A stretch of DNA of 64,000 nucleotides from Bellilinea sp040754815 (GCA_040754815.1 JBFMBX010000005.1:124001-188000), one strand, 5' to 3'; shown: positions 31,149 to 40,661, counted from the stretch's first letter. The notes: generated by a model from the sequence alone, not told the origin. Numbers and translations are program-made.

Positions 31149-32252
31149 TTAAAGCAATTTTTCCAGCGTCCCCACCAGCCGCTCGATTTGTTCGCGGCTG
31201 TGGGTGGCAAAGATGGCAATCCGCAGGGCGCCGCCCGGCGGCGTGGAACTGTACGAAGTGACATGCGCCACACAAATATCGCTGGCAAACAATTCGGCGC
31301 GCAGGCGGGCTAAATTCACCCCCGGCCGCGCCCGCAGACAGAGGATGGGCGAAGGCGTATCGCTCAGTTCCCAGCCCAGCCGCCGCAGACCACTGCGCGC
31401 CAGCGCCACGTTCTCCCACAACCGCTCGCGGCGCTGCGGTTCGGTGCGGGCAATTTCCAGCGCTCTGGCAGCGGCAGCCGCCACCGGTAGGGGCGGTGGA
31501 CTGGCGGCCACATACACCCGCGAGAGCCGCTCCATTTCGGCAATCCGCTCGGCGCTGCCGATGAGAATGCCCCCGTAGCCGCCCAGCGCCTTGCTCAGCG
31601 TGGCGCACACCTGCACCTGCTCTGCCCCGCTCAGCCCCAGCCACTCCACCGTCCCGCGCCCGTGCTCACCCAGCACGCCCACACCGTGGGCGTCATCCAC
31701 CCCCAGCAGGCCGTCATACCGCTGCAGGATGGGCAGGTACTCATTCAGCGGCGCCGTCTCGCCCGAAATGGGGAACAATCCGTCCGTCAGCACCAGCGGG
31801 CGTTCGCCGGCGCCGAGATGGCGGTTTAAACATTCGGCCAGATGGCCGCTCTCTCGATGGCGAAAGAAGTGCAGCGGTTTACCGCTGGCGCGGGCGGCAT
31901 CGCGCAGGGAGTAGTGCGCCGATTCATCCACGAAGATGCGTTCATAGCGTTCGGCCAGCCCCTGCGCCAGAATCATACCGCCCAGATAGCCGGAGGCGTA
32001 GTACAGCACGGAGCCGGTCTCGAAAAAAGCACATACCTGCCGCTCCACTTCGTCGTAAACGACGTGTTCGCCGTAGCCGCCGCGTGAGGTGCCGGTGCTT
32101 AAGCCGTACCGTTCAAGGGCCTGCCTGGCCGCTTGCAGTACCTGCGGGTGATTTTGCAGACCCAGATAAGCGGTGCCGGAGAAGTAATCGCGCTCCCGCC
32201 CGGCGATGACGACCCGCGCCCCCAGCGGCGATTCAAAACCCGTTGCGCTCAT
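31149..32252 (-). CDS. PLP-dependent acyltransferase of the BioF/KBL/HemA (alpha-oxoamine synthase) family
   Basis: 367 residues with the fold-type I PLP signatures: GTSRGGYGEHVVYDEVE, LTDGLFPISGETAPL, the VDDAHGVGVLGEHGRG block, and the PLP lysine in ATLSKALGGYGG. Best resembles 8-amino-7-oxononanoate synthase or 2-amino-3-ketobutyrate ligase, which condense an amino acid with an acyl-CoA. It lies at the end of an operon with a dipeptide epimerase and an NlpC/P60 peptidase (4-nt overlap), with no biotin genes, so a biotin role is doubtful. It could make an alpha-oxoamine from alanine or glycine; the true substrate is unknown. Confidence 0.85.
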   Translation of the reverse strand: MSATGFESPLGARVVIAGRERDYFSGTAYLGLQNHPQVLQAARQALERYGLSTGTSRGGYGEHVVYDEVERQVCAFFETGSVLYYASGYLGGMILAQGLAERYERIFVDESAHYSLRDAARASGKPLHFFRHRESGHLAECLNRHLGAGERPLVLTDGLFPISGETAPLNEYLPILQRYDGLLGVDDAHGVGVLGEHGRGTVEWLGLSGAEQVQVCATLSKALGGYGGILIGSAERIAEMERLSRVYVAASPPPLPVAAAAARALEIARTEPQRRERLWENVALARSGLRRLGWELSDTPSPILCLRARPGVNLARLRAELFASDICVAHVTSYSSTPPGGALRIAIFATHSREQIERLVGTLEKLL

Positions 32253-33250
32253 TTCAGATAGGTGCGCGCTCCCACAAAGTGCTGGCGCAGGTAGGCATCC
32301 TTTTGAATGTTATCGAAGTAAACGCCGTTGCGCGAACGGGAAGAATGCACAATTTCCCACCCGCCCATGCTGATGGCCACATGGGTGATCGAACGCTTTT
32401 CGCCGTTTTCGCCAAAGAAGGCCAGATCGCCGGGCTGCATTTCCTCCGGCTCAACGGGTTTGCCGTCCTCCATCTGCATATCCGCATCGCGGCGGAGGGT
32501 GATGCCCACCCAGCGGTGCAGCAACTGCGCCAGACCGGAGCAGTCAATGCCGTGTGCGCTCGTGCCGCCCCACAGGTACGGCACGCCGATCAGCCGCGCC
32601 GCATCGGCGCAAATTTGGGCGCGGCGCTCGGCCTCGCTTTGCGGCAGGCGGGCAAGGCTGCGCAGGTTTTCCAGCGGCAGCCAGCCGTTCTGATGCGCCT
32701 GCACAAAAGCCCAGCCCTCGCGTTCCTGTAAAACATGCACGAAAGTGCCGCCCATCACGCGGCCGAGCAGCGGAGCATTGGGGCGCGGCTCGGCGCGCAG
32801 CAAACCTACCGGTTCTGTTACCAGATGAGTGGGCGGCGCAGGGGGCTGCTCGCGCAGGTAAGGGCGGTAAGTCCAGCCCAGATAGCCGTCATCACAGCGG
32901 ACGAAGACCCAGCGTTCCTGTTCTTCCAGCACCTCCACCTGCCTACCGTAGAGCAGCTGGCTCAACTGTTCGGCAAGGAACGAAGGCTGACGGTGCAGGC
33001 TGGTCAGGTTGGTTGCCACCGTCAGGGTGACGGCTGCCGAACGGCGCAGCACCCGCACAGCGTGCACGTCCATCGTCCAGCCGGGCGGCAGCCGCCGGCG
33101 CAGTTCATCCAGATTCGATTCTTCCAGCACTCGACCGCTGAGAATCACCTGCGAGCCGTCCATTTTTTCGATGTGCACATCAAAAAGGTGTTCGCGTTCG
33201 TCGCGGTGATGGGCGGTAATTTCTTCCAGCAGGGTTTCAATGGGGTTCAT
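32249..33250 (-). CDS. NlpC/P60 peptidase with SH3-like domains
   Basis: 333 residues. An N-terminal segment and two bacterial SH3-like domains (about 75–135 and 140–195, with GRQVEVLEEQERWVFVRCDD and its core GYLGWTYRPYL) precede an NlpC/P60 domain. The catalytic Cys is in GIDCSGLAQLL and the His in SITHVAISMGGWE. These enzymes cut gamma-D-Glu–diamino acid bonds in cell-wall peptides. No signal peptide is visible, favouring cytoplasmic turnover of recycled muropeptides as in YkfC-type enzymes. The gene overlaps the epimerase gene by 14 nt and the BioF-like gene by 4 nt. Confidence 0.92.
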   Translation of the reverse strand: MNPIETLLEEITAHHRDEREHLFDVHIEKMDGSQVILSGRVLEESNLDELRRRLPPGWTMDVHAVRVLRRSAAVTLTVATNLTSLHRQPSFLAEQLSQLLYGRQVEVLEEQERWVFVRCDDGYLGWTYRPYLREQPPAPPTHLVTEPVGLLRAEPRPNAPLLGRVMGGTFVHVLQEREGWAFVQAHQNGWLPLENLRSLARLPQSEAERRAQICADAARLIGVPYLWGGTSAHGIDCSGLAQLLHRWVGITLRRDADMQMEDGKPVEPEEMQPGDLAFFGENGEKRSITHVAISMGGWEIVHSSRSRNGVYFDNIQKDAYLRQHFVGARTYLK

Positions 33251-34298
33251 GGTGGTTTTCCTCGCCTTCCAGTTCTTCGACGGGTTTGAGAATCACACCC
33301 AGTCCCGGGCGTTCCGGTACGTGGATGCGTAAGTTTTTATCGTAGGTGATGCCTTCGAACGGATCGTTGGCGATCAGCAGCGGCGCGTCCAGATCAATCC
33401 ATTCCGCCAGCCCGCACAGATGCGCCATGGCGGTAGTACCCAGTGAAGTTTCTACCATGCAGCCCAGCATCACCTTCATCTCCAGTTCGCGGGCGCGGTT
33501 CAACATGCGCAAGGTGGGCGTCAGCCCGCCGGCTTTCATCAATTTCAAATTGACCCCCGCAACGCCGGCCTCGGCCAGTTTTTCGATATCGGCCAGCGTG
33601 CGCACCGATTCATCGGCCACCAGCGGAATGCCGGTCATCTTTTGCAGTTCGCCCATTTTCTCAATCTGATGCGCTGCCAGCGGCTGTTCGATGAGTTCCA
33701 GATCGAGATTTTCCATGGTACGCAGGTTGTAAACGGCATCCTCGAACGACCAGCCGGCGTTGGCATCCACCCGCAGGCGGGCATCCGGGCGCGCTTCGCG
33801 CACGGCGCGCAGCCGGGTCAGGTCATCCTCCGAGCCGAGTTTGACCTTGATGATGGGAAAATCGGGATGTTCGGCGGCCTGCCGCGCCATTGCTTCCGGC
33901 GTATCAATGGCAATGGTAAACGAGGTGGAAAGACCGCTGGGATAGGGCAGGCCGAGCAGTTTATAGAGCGGCAGGTTGTGAGTCAGGCCAATGCTGTCGT
34001 AGAGCGCCAGATCCAGCGCGGCGCGGGCGGCAGGCGGCCCTTCTTCCCCCAGCCAGTCCTCAATTTCGGCAGGTGTTTCCGGCAGATGGTGAGCAGCCTG
34101 CGACATCTTCTGCCAGTAGGCCTCGAAACTGGCAAAGTCCACGCCGTAATAAGGCGGCAGGGTGGCTTCTCCCCAGCCGGCGTCTTTATCCAGCCTCAGC
34201 CAGTAGGTTTCGCGCGTTTCGCTCACGCCGTAGGAAAGGCGGAACGGGTTGCGCAGAACGAGAGTCAGTTTTTGCCACTGCATTCGACAGATCACCAT
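33237..34298 (-). CDS. Dipeptide epimerase (L-Ala-D/L-Glu epimerase type, enolase superfamily)
   Basis: 353 residues. The capping domain is N-terminal and the barrel carries the muconate-lactonizing subgroup residues: lysine in KVKLGSEDD, metal ligands in RVDANAGWS, LELIEQPLA and PLVADESV, and the second acid/base lysine in VNLKLMKAGG. Such enzymes convert L-Ala-D-Glu from peptidoglycan to L-Ala-L-Glu so that it can be degraded. With the adjacent NlpC/P60 peptidase this forms a recognisable murein-peptide recycling pair. Start 34298 has AGGAAG nine bases upstream; longer readings run into rsgA. Confidence 0.93.
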   Translation of the reverse strand: MVICRMQWQKLTLVLRNPFRLSYGVSETRETYWLRLDKDAGWGEATLPPYYGVDFASFEAYWQKMSQAAHHLPETPAEIEDWLGEEGPPAARAALDLALYDSIGLTHNLPLYKLLGLPYPSGLSTSFTIAIDTPEAMARQAAEHPDFPIIKVKLGSEDDLTRLRAVREARPDARLRVDANAGWSFEDAVYNLRTMENLDLELIEQPLAAHQIEKMGELQKMTGIPLVADESVRTLADIEKLAEAGVAGVNLKLMKAGGLTPTLRMLNRARELEMKVMLGCMVETSLGTTAMAHLCGLAEWIDLDAPLLIANDPFEGITYDKNLRIHVPERPGLGVILKPVEELEGEENHHEPH

Positions 34299-34299
34299 T

Positions 34300-35220
34300 T
34301 TATTCTTCCTCCTCCTCCCCAAACCGCATCCGCAGGTAGGATTGGTAGCGGCGCGGTGAAATTTCTCCGCGCTGCAGGGCGGCCTGAACGGCACAATCGG
34401 GTTCGTTGCGGTGGGTGCAGTCGTTGAAGGCGCAGTGCCGCACCAGCGGGCGCAGTTCCGGAAAGTAACCGTCCAGTTCTTCCGGCTGCACATCCCACAG
34501 TGCCAGCATCCGCAAACCGGGCAGGTCGGCCACATAACCGCCATCCCGCAGGGGGAACATCTGGCGGATGACGGTGGTATGCCGACCTTTGGAAGTTGCC
34601 TCGCTGATTTCGCGCACCGCAAGCCCCAGTTCGGGCTGAATGGCGTTGAGCAGGCTGGATTTGCCCACCCCCGAAGGCCCGGCCAGCGCCGAAAGTTTGC
34701 CTTTCAGGCAGTCGTGCAGCTGCTCAATGCCTTCTCCGCTTTTAGCGGAGGTGAAAATTACCGGGTAGCCCAGCGGCGCATATTCGGCAAACAGGCGGCG
34801 GGCTTCTTCCGGTGAAACCAGATCGGTCTTGTTGGCGACGATCAACGGCGGTATGCCCTGCTGTTCGGCGATGACCAGAAAGCGGTCGAGCATGCCCAGC
34901 CGCGGTGCAGGCTGGGCGCAGGCAAACACAAACACCACCTGATCGGGGTTGGCCAGCAGCACCTGCCGGTATTCGCCGCGCGCGCCGGGCGCTTTGCGGA
35001 TCAGGGCGTGGGTGCGCGGATGGACGGCCTCGATCACCCCCGTTCCGTCCGGCAGGGGGGTAAATTCAACCCGGTCGCCCAGCGCAACGATATCGCCCTC
35101 GCTGCGTTGTTTTTTCAACCGCCCGCGCAAACGGCAAACCCAAACCCCGTTTTCATTTTGTACGGTGTAGAAACCGGATAATAAACGCGTTACCTGTCCG
35201 TGAAGGGTGTCTGGTTTCAT
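34300..35220 (-). CDS. rsgA: Ribosome small subunit-dependent GTPase A
   Basis: 306 residues. A circularly permuted GTPase that assists late 30S maturation. An OB domain (about 1–80) is followed by the permuted motifs: G4 NKTDLV, then G1 GPSGVGKSSLLN and G3 DLPGLRML. The C-terminal zinc knuckle (HCAFNDCTHRNEPDCAV) supplies the metal ligands. Start 35220 begins MKPDTLHGQVTRLL, a usual RsgA start; upstream codons belong to the Thr/Pro tail region of the PBP gene read out of frame. It runs directly into the epimerase gene. Confidence 0.96.
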   Translation of the reverse strand: MKPDTLHGQVTRLLSGFYTVQNENGVWVCRLRGRLKKQRSEGDIVALGDRVEFTPLPDGTGVIEAVHPRTHALIRKAPGARGEYRQVLLANPDQVVFVFACAQPAPRLGMLDRFLVIAEQQGIPPLIVANKTDLVSPEEARRLFAEYAPLGYPVIFTSAKSGEGIEQLHDCLKGKLSALAGPSGVGKSSLLNAIQPELGLAVREISEATSKGRHTTVIRQMFPLRDGGYVADLPGLRMLALWDVQPEELDGYFPELRPLVRHCAFNDCTHRNEPDCAVQAALQRGEISPRRYQSYLRMRFGEEEEE

Positions 35221-35243
35221 AGAGGGGCGGCGGGCAACTCCAA

Positions 35244-37490
35244 TCAGCCTTCGGGGGTGGCGGTGGGTTCGGGTGTTTGGGTGGGTTCGGGCGTATCGGT
35301 CGGCTGCGGTGTCTCGGTGTAAAGCGGTGTGGGCGTGCGGGTGATGTAGAAGGTGGATTCCCACGGGTAGAGACGGCTTGGACGCCCGAAGAAGTACGAT
35401 TCGACCACGCGCCGGAAAATGGGCGCGGCAATTTCTGAACCTTCGCCGGCGTTTTCGGCAATCACGGCCACGGCAATATCGGGCAGGTCGCTGCGGTTGG
35501 CATCGGTGTAGCCGGCAAACCAGGCGTGCGGGTCGCCGCCGGGGTTGCTGGCCGTACCGGTTTTACCGTACACCGGCACCTGCAGCCCCACCATGACATA
35601 CTGGGCCGTGCCGCGCGGGTTGGCAACCACACTGCGCAGGGCATCCTGAATGATTTTGAGATTCTCTTCCGAAAGCGGCAGTTTGCCCTGCGCTTCCGGC
35701 TGAAAGGTTAAAATGGCGTTTCCGTCCGGGTCGGTGATTTTTTCCACCACCTGCGGGCGGTAAAGTGTGCCGCCGTTGCCGATGGCCGCCATGAAGCGCG
35801 CCACCTGCAAGGGGGTGACCAGCATGGTGCCCTGCCCGATGGCCAGCTGCACGGCATCGTTTTCGTTGGCGGGATTGGGCATGTTGCCGGCTATCTCGGC
35901 AATTTGTTCGATGCCGGTGGGGCTGCCCAGTCCGAAGGCGCGCGCCATTTTGGAAACATCCTCGGTAAAGCCCTGCTGGAAAAGCGAAAGGCCGATGTGG
36001 TAAAACCACGGATTGCACGAGCGCATCAGGCCTTCCGGCAGGGTCAGCCGCCCGCTGGCGGGCACCTCTTTTTCATAAGTCCAGTCGTAAAGGGTAATGC
36101 CGGGCAGTTCGGTAAAGGTGTAGCCGCAGTCGTATTCGCTTTCGGCGGTGAAGGCGCCGGTTTCGAGCGCGGCTGCCATGGTGATGATTTTGAACACCGA
36201 GCCGAGCGGGTAACCGCTTTGCGCGGCGCGGTTGAGCAGCGGGGTGGTGGCGGGGTCGAACAATTCGTTCAACATCCAGCGGCTGTTGTAATTGTTGGGG
36301 TCGAACAGGTTAGGGTCAAAGGATGGCGATGAGGCCATGGCCAGCACCCGCCCGGTATCGCGTTCCAGCACCACCACCGCGCCGCGAAAGCCCTCAATGG
36401 CGCGCTGAACCTGCAATTGAAATTCCTTGTCGAAGGTGGTGTAAATGGAGTTGGAAGGCGCCGAATCGCGCTGGGCAAGGCGGGTGATGGTCACACCCTG
36501 CGGGTCAACCACATAGAGCGATGCCCCGCGCTGACCGGCCAGCATCTGCTCCCCCCACAGTTCCAGTCCGTCGCGCCCTACCCGTTCATCGCCGCGGTAG
36601 CCGCGCCGGCGGTATTCATCCAGTTCTTCCGCCGGAATCGGCTGCACATAACCGGTGACGTGCGGGGCGGTGCTGTCGAAGTAATAGCGGGTGTTGTAAC
36701 TGGTCATCACCAGCCCGCCCAGCGAGGAAAGCACCTCAAAACGGGACTGAACGGCCTGCGCCGAAACATCTGCCACCGGAATGTACCAGTCCGGAGCGGC
36801 AAATTCGTACAGCGAGCGGATGTAATCGGTGTTCAGACCGGTGAGGTTGGAAAGTTCCACCAGCAGGGTGCCTTCTTCGCCTTCCTCAATCTGGCCGGGG
36901 ATGATTCCCAGCGCCACCGCATCGGATTGGGCGGCCAGCGCGCTGCCGTTCACATCGTAGATATTCCCGCGCGAGGGAATGCTGATATCCATGACCAGCC
37001 GGTTGCCGCCGCGCAGTTCCGGCAGCACCATGCCGTCCTCCCACTGCACCTTCCACTGGCCGTCCTGCAGGGAAAGGTTCATCATCGTATCGCGCGAAAG
37101 ACTACCCAGCAGAACAGTCTGGTAGGTTGCGCGGTAGGCAACCTGCGCTTCCTGCGGGTTCTTGATGAGCGCCTGCGTGATTTCAAAATCGGCCTTTTGC
37201 AGGGACATGGTCACGGCAATTTCTTTCAACTTGCCGGAGAAATCCTCGTAGGAAATGGCGTCCCGCGAGAGCAGGGTCAGTTGATCGTACATGGCCTGAT
37301 AATTTTCGTTCTCCCACGCATCCAGAAAGGCGCGCGCCGCGCTTTGCACATCCGGCGCGGGGGTGACATTGACCACCGGCGCGCGCAGGGTAGGGGTGGC
37401 ATTGCCATCCGGCGGCAGCGAGGGGGTAACGGAAGAGGTGCAAGCCGTGAGCAAGATCAACAGACACACGAGAATCGAGCGAACTTTCAT
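35244..37490 (-). CDS. Class B penicillin-binding protein with MecA-like N-terminal domain
   Basis: 748 residues. Signal peptide with lipobox LLTAC near residue 15, unusual for a PBP. An NTF2-like MecA_N domain (about 45–155) is followed by the PBP dimerisation domain (about 165–330) and the transpeptidase domain. Active-site motifs are SVFK near 428 (nucleophile Ser), SCN near 491 and KTGTAS near 643. The last 35 residues are a Thr/Pro/Glu tail. It would cross-link peptidoglycan in cell elongation or division outside the membrane. The MecA_N domain is often linked to low beta-lactam affinity, but that cannot be judged from sequence alone. Confidence 0.93.
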   Translation of the reverse strand: MKVRSILVCLLILLTACTSSVTPSLPPDGNATPTLRAPVVNVTPAPDVQSAARAFLDAWENENYQAMYDQLTLLSRDAISYEDFSGKLKEIAVTMSLQKADFEITQALIKNPQEAQVAYRATYQTVLLGSLSRDTMMNLSLQDGQWKVQWEDGMVLPELRGGNRLVMDISIPSRGNIYDVNGSALAAQSDAVALGIIPGQIEEGEEGTLLVELSNLTGLNTDYIRSLYEFAAPDWYIPVADVSAQAVQSRFEVLSSLGGLVMTSYNTRYYFDSTAPHVTGYVQPIPAEELDEYRRRGYRGDERVGRDGLELWGEQMLAGQRGASLYVVDPQGVTITRLAQRDSAPSNSIYTTFDKEFQLQVQRAIEGFRGAVVVLERDTGRVLAMASSPSFDPNLFDPNNYNSRWMLNELFDPATTPLLNRAAQSGYPLGSVFKIITMAAALETGAFTAESEYDCGYTFTELPGITLYDWTYEKEVPASGRLTLPEGLMRSCNPWFYHIGLSLFQQGFTEDVSKMARAFGLGSPTGIEQIAEIAGNMPNPANENDAVQLAIGQGTMLVTPLQVARFMAAIGNGGTLYRPQVVEKITDPDGNAILTFQPEAQGKLPLSEENLKIIQDALRSVVANPRGTAQYVMVGLQVPVYGKTGTASNPGGDPHAWFAGYTDANRSDLPDIAVAVIAENAGEGSEIAAPIFRRVVESYFFGRPSRLYPWESTFYITRTPTPLYTETPQPTDTPEPTQTPEPTATPEG

Positions 37491-37518
37491 GGAATCACTC
37501 CGCTAAGGTCGGCCTGTC

Positions 37519-38190
37519 TCAACCCAGCGAGGCGCCGTTCAAGACGGCCTGCCAGATGGGACAGGAATATTGTAAATTGGATTGGCACGTTTGGGGGATA
37601 TCCTGTGGTGGAATGAGGTCGAGGCGGGCCGCCAGCCGCTGCAGGTGGCAGAGGGGCAGACCCATCACACTGGCAAAACAACCGTTAAAATCAATCACCG
37701 GTTGAAAGCCGGCATCCTGAATGGCGTATCCGCCGGCCTTGTCGAACGGATCGCCGCTGCGAATGTAGGCTTCCATTTCTTCATCGCTGTAATTGCGCAT
37801 GGGCACCTGCGAAACACACACATCCTGCACCAGCACGGCGCGTTGTACGTCCATCAGGGCCAGCGCGGTATAAACCTGATGCGTGCGGCCGCGCAGGCGG
37901 CGCAGCATGGCGCGGGCTTCTTCGGCATCGGCCGGTTTGCCCAGCAGGCTGCCGCCCTCGCTCACCGTGGTGTCGGCGGCCAGCACAAAAACCGGCTCGC
38001 CGGTGTAGCGTGCGGCCACGGCGCGGGCTTTTTCGGCGGCCAGCCGGCTGACGTATGCCGCCGGCGGCTCACCCGGCAGGGGGTCTTCATTCAGGTTGGC
38101 GGCATACGTCTCGAAAACCCAGCCCGTCCAGCCCAGCATTTGCCGGCGGCGCGGTGAGTTGGATGCCAGAATCAAACGCGGTTGTGCCAT
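37519..38190 (-). CDS. maf: Maf family nucleoside triphosphate pyrophosphatase
   Basis: 223 residues. Signatures are LILASNSPRRRQML at the N-terminus, YVSRLAAEKARAVAARY, the metal site VLAADTTVSEGG and FDKAGGYAIQDAG. Maf enzymes hydrolyse non-canonical or particular nucleoside triphosphates (dTTP/UTP or modified bases) and have been linked to septum inhibition. It lies between rsmA and the PBP gene on the same strand. The C-terminus (PPQDIPQTCQSNLQYSC) is slightly longer than usual. Confidence 0.94.
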   Translation of the reverse strand: MAQPRLILASNSPRRRQMLGWTGWVFETYAANLNEDPLPGEPPAAYVSRLAAEKARAVAARYTGEPVFVLAADTTVSEGGSLLGKPADAEEARAMLRRLRGRTHQVYTALALMDVQRAVLVQDVCVSQVPMRNYSDEEMEAYIRSGDPFDKAGGYAIQDAGFQPVIDFNGCFASVMGLPLCHLQRLAARLDLIPPQDIPQTCQSNLQYSCPIWQAVLNGASLG

Positions 38191-38303
38191 ACGGGTTCGA
38201 TTCTAACACAAGAGCAGGCTGGCTTGCGGTGATCTTCTTGAGGCAATACCCACCCGGCCGCAGCCCGCGCCCCCCGAAGGCGCGTTGCAGGGCCGTGCTG
38301 CGT

Positions 38304-39164
38304 TTAATCTCCCCCTTTGCGCATCTGTGCCCAAACCCGGCTCAATTTTTCCCACTCGGTCAGGCTGAGCGATTCGGCACGGCGCTGCGGGTCAATGCCG
38401 GCTGCTTCCAGCAGGGCGGCCGCCTTGGCGGGAGTAACCGCCAGCCCCGCCGAAAGGCTGTTGCGCAGGGTTTTGCGCTTTTGGGCAAAACCGGCTTTGG
38501 CCAGCCGGAAGAAATCATCCAGCAAATCCGGCGGGATGAGCGGCTGGGGGTAGAGATCCACGCGCAGGGAGACCGAATCGACCTGCGGCGGCGGGTAAAA
38601 CGCCCCGGCGGGGATGCGCAGCACCGGCTGAGGCCTGCCGTAAACCTGCACCGAAAGCGCCAGCAGGCTCATCTCCCCCGGGCCGGCGCAAATGCGCTCG
38701 GCCACCTCGCGCTGCATGGTCAGCACCAGCCGCGCCGGGCGCGGGCGGCTTTCCAGCAGGTGGCGGATGATGGCCGAGGTGATGTAATAGGGAATGTTGG
38801 CCACCACCAGATAACCCTCTTCCTGAATCCAGTCCTCCACGCGCAGGGCGAGAATATCGCCGTGGATGAGGGTGACATTGTCCAGTCCGCTCAGCGTTTC
38901 GCGCAGCAGGGGAATCAGGCTGGCATCCAGTTCCACCGCCACCACCCGCCGCGCCGCCGCCGCCAGCCAGACGGTTAAACTGCCCGCACCGGCGCCGATT
39001 TCCAGCACCACCGCATCCGGCGGAATTTCGGCGGCTTCGACCAGTTTACGCAGGGCGTTTTGATCCACCAGAAAATTCTGCCCCAGCCCTTTGCGGGGGG
39101 TCAGTCCGTGCGCGCGCAGCAGGCGCGGCACATCCACAGGCAGGGGGTTCAGGGCAGGATCCAT
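38304..39164 (-). CDS. rsmA: 16S rRNA dimethyladenosine transferase
   Basis: Dimethylates two adjacent adenosines (A1518/A1519) near the 3' end of 16S rRNA. 286 residues. LTPRKGLGQNFLVD starts the core; the SAM-binding VLEIGAGAGSLTVWLA and the catalytic NIPYYITSAIIRHLLE (NxPY motif) are intact. Start 39164 (MDPALNP) overlaps the upstream G5/3D gene by 16 nt. In Firmicutes the YabE-type protein and KsgA genes are neighbours as well, which supports the assignment. Confidence 0.96.
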   Translation of the reverse strand: MDPALNPLPVDVPRLLRAHGLTPRKGLGQNFLVDQNALRKLVEAAEIPPDAVVLEIGAGAGSLTVWLAAAARRVVAVELDASLIPLLRETLSGLDNVTLIHGDILALRVEDWIQEEGYLVVANIPYYITSAIIRHLLESRPRPARLVLTMQREVAERICAGPGEMSLLALSVQVYGRPQPVLRIPAGAFYPPPQVDSVSLRVDLYPQPLIPPDLLDDFFRLAKAGFAQKRKTLRNSLSAGLAVTPAKAAALLEAAGIDPQRRAESLSLTEWEKLSRVWAQMRKGGD

Positions 39165-40543
39165 GGGATGCTCGCCGGTACGGGGGTGAGAAAATAGACT
39201 TCCACATAACTGGCCCACGGCACATAATCGGCGTCCGAGTAGCCCAAATCAATCCAGTTGCGCCCATCGGGGTAGCCGCCGCCGGTATCGGCCACCACTG
39301 CCGTGCCGTAGCCGGGGATATAGACCCGCTGGCCGCGCATCCACGAGTACCACGCGCGCGTGACGGCCACAATGCCCTTTTGCAGGGTGGCACCGCTGGC
39401 GGTGATATACGAACAGCCGGATTGAAAACCGCAGGGATGATACGAGGTGGCAAAGGCGGTCACTTTGCGCCAGTATTCAAAGGTGCCTTCGGGCGTTTCC
39501 AGCGTGCGCACCACCACCTGCGTGCCGTAACCCAGCACCTGATCCACCGGCTCTTTGGCCACCCAGCTGGCCTCACTTTGGCGGCTCACTTCCGCGCCGT
39601 CCTCATAGCGCACCCGCACGCGCGAGACCTCCACCCCCAGTTCGCCGGCCTTCACCACCGAGCGCTGATCCAGTTCGGTGTTGGGGTCGGGCTGGTAGGT
39701 GGAGTTGAAGGGGATGGGCTTCTGTTCCAGCAGCACTTCCTCGCGCACCCGCACGATGCGGATGGTGCGGTCGGGCGGAATGGGCTGGTCTTCGGCGGGC
39801 AGGCTGTAATCCTGATCTTGCAGGGGGATTTGCGCCTGCGCGAGTGCCTCGCCCACCGTTTCGGCATTGACCGGGTAGGTATGGGTTTTGCCGTCAGCAA
39901 TGATTTGCACCGTTCGGGCCGGTTCAATGCTCACGCTGAGCGGCCGGCCGGTGAGCGGCGTTTCGGCGGGCAGGGAAAGGTGATCGGCCGGGCGCAGGTG
40001 AATGCCGGCTTCCGCCAGCGCACCCAGCAGGGTGGGCTGAGCCGAGATCAGATGCAGGCGCTGATTTTCAAGCGTGACCTCGATGGGTGTTGCCGGGCGG
40101 TAAACCAGCAGGTAAGAGGGGGCGTCCGGCAGCGGCTCGGCCGGGTCGAGCGGCGCGCCGTTCCATTCCAGCCGGTCGGCCGGGAACAGGCGCAGACCGG
40201 CCTGCGCCAGCAGGTTGGCGGGGATGCGCTCGGCGGTGTGCAGGTTGATCAGGTCGCCGCCGGAAGCATCCAGAATCTGCACCGGGCGGGCGCGTTCCAG
40301 CCGCACGGCCGCCCCCCAGCCGAGCGCGGCGTTCAAGGGGGGAGTGATCCGGTCGGCTTCGTGGATGGGGATGCCGCTCTCGGCCAGCACGGCGCCCACC
40401 GAAAAGGCGCGGCTGGGCAGAGTGTAGGATTTTCCATCCACCACCAGCGTTACCGGTCTTTGCAGGCCAAAGTAGAGCAGCGCGGCACCCAAAAGCACGC
40501 ACAGCGCCGCCGCCAGAGACCATCGTTTGGTAAGGTAGTTCAT
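39149..40543 (-). CDS. DUF348/G5/3D domain cell-wall protein (YabE/RpfB-like)
   Basis: 464 residues. An N-terminal membrane anchor or signal (about 8–27) precedes three DUF348 ubiquitin-like repeats (about 30–270: VTLVVDGKSYTLPSRAFSVG and two similar blocks). A G5 domain (about 275–345, with EEVLLEQKPIPFNSTYQPD) follows, then a C-terminal 3D domain carrying its three aspartates in VVADTGGGYPDGRNWIDLGY. 3D domains are the catalytic part of MltA-like lytic transglycosylases, so it probably cleaves glycan strands. Start 40543 has no strong ribosome site. Operon with rsmA. Confidence 0.93.
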   Translation of the reverse strand: MNYLTKRWSLAAALCVLLGAALLYFGLQRPVTLVVDGKSYTLPSRAFSVGAVLAESGIPIHEADRITPPLNAALGWGAAVRLERARPVQILDASGGDLINLHTAERIPANLLAQAGLRLFPADRLEWNGAPLDPAEPLPDAPSYLLVYRPATPIEVTLENQRLHLISAQPTLLGALAEAGIHLRPADHLSLPAETPLTGRPLSVSIEPARTVQIIADGKTHTYPVNAETVGEALAQAQIPLQDQDYSLPAEDQPIPPDRTIRIVRVREEVLLEQKPIPFNSTYQPDPNTELDQRSVVKAGELGVEVSRVRVRYEDGAEVSRQSEASWVAKEPVDQVLGYGTQVVVRTLETPEGTFEYWRKVTAFATSYHPCGFQSGCSYITASGATLQKGIVAVTRAWYSWMRGQRVYIPGYGTAVVADTGGGYPDGRNWIDLGYSDADYVPWASYVEVYFLTPVPASIPWILP

Positions 40544-40573
40544 TGGCCTGATTCTAACAGAGTTTTGTGAGAA

Positions 40574-40601
40574 GAAAAAACCCCCGCGCACGGAGCGGGG
40601 G
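40574..40601 (-). terminator. Terminator of RNA–DUF3800 module B
   Basis: A CCCCCGC/GCGGGGG stem (40581–40587 with 40595–40601) is followed on the minus strand by TTTTTT, 60 bp after the small downstream gene. Confidence 0.82.
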
Positions 40602-40661
40602 GTGTGCCGAGAATTATCTGCAATAACAATTTACCTCTACTTCTCATAAATATTTTATTTA

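Noticed and set aside
31149..32252. Calling the PLP enzyme BioF outright
   Set aside because: No biotin gene is near and the family (BioF, KBL, HemA, SPT) cannot be split by the visible motifs; the operon suggests another role.
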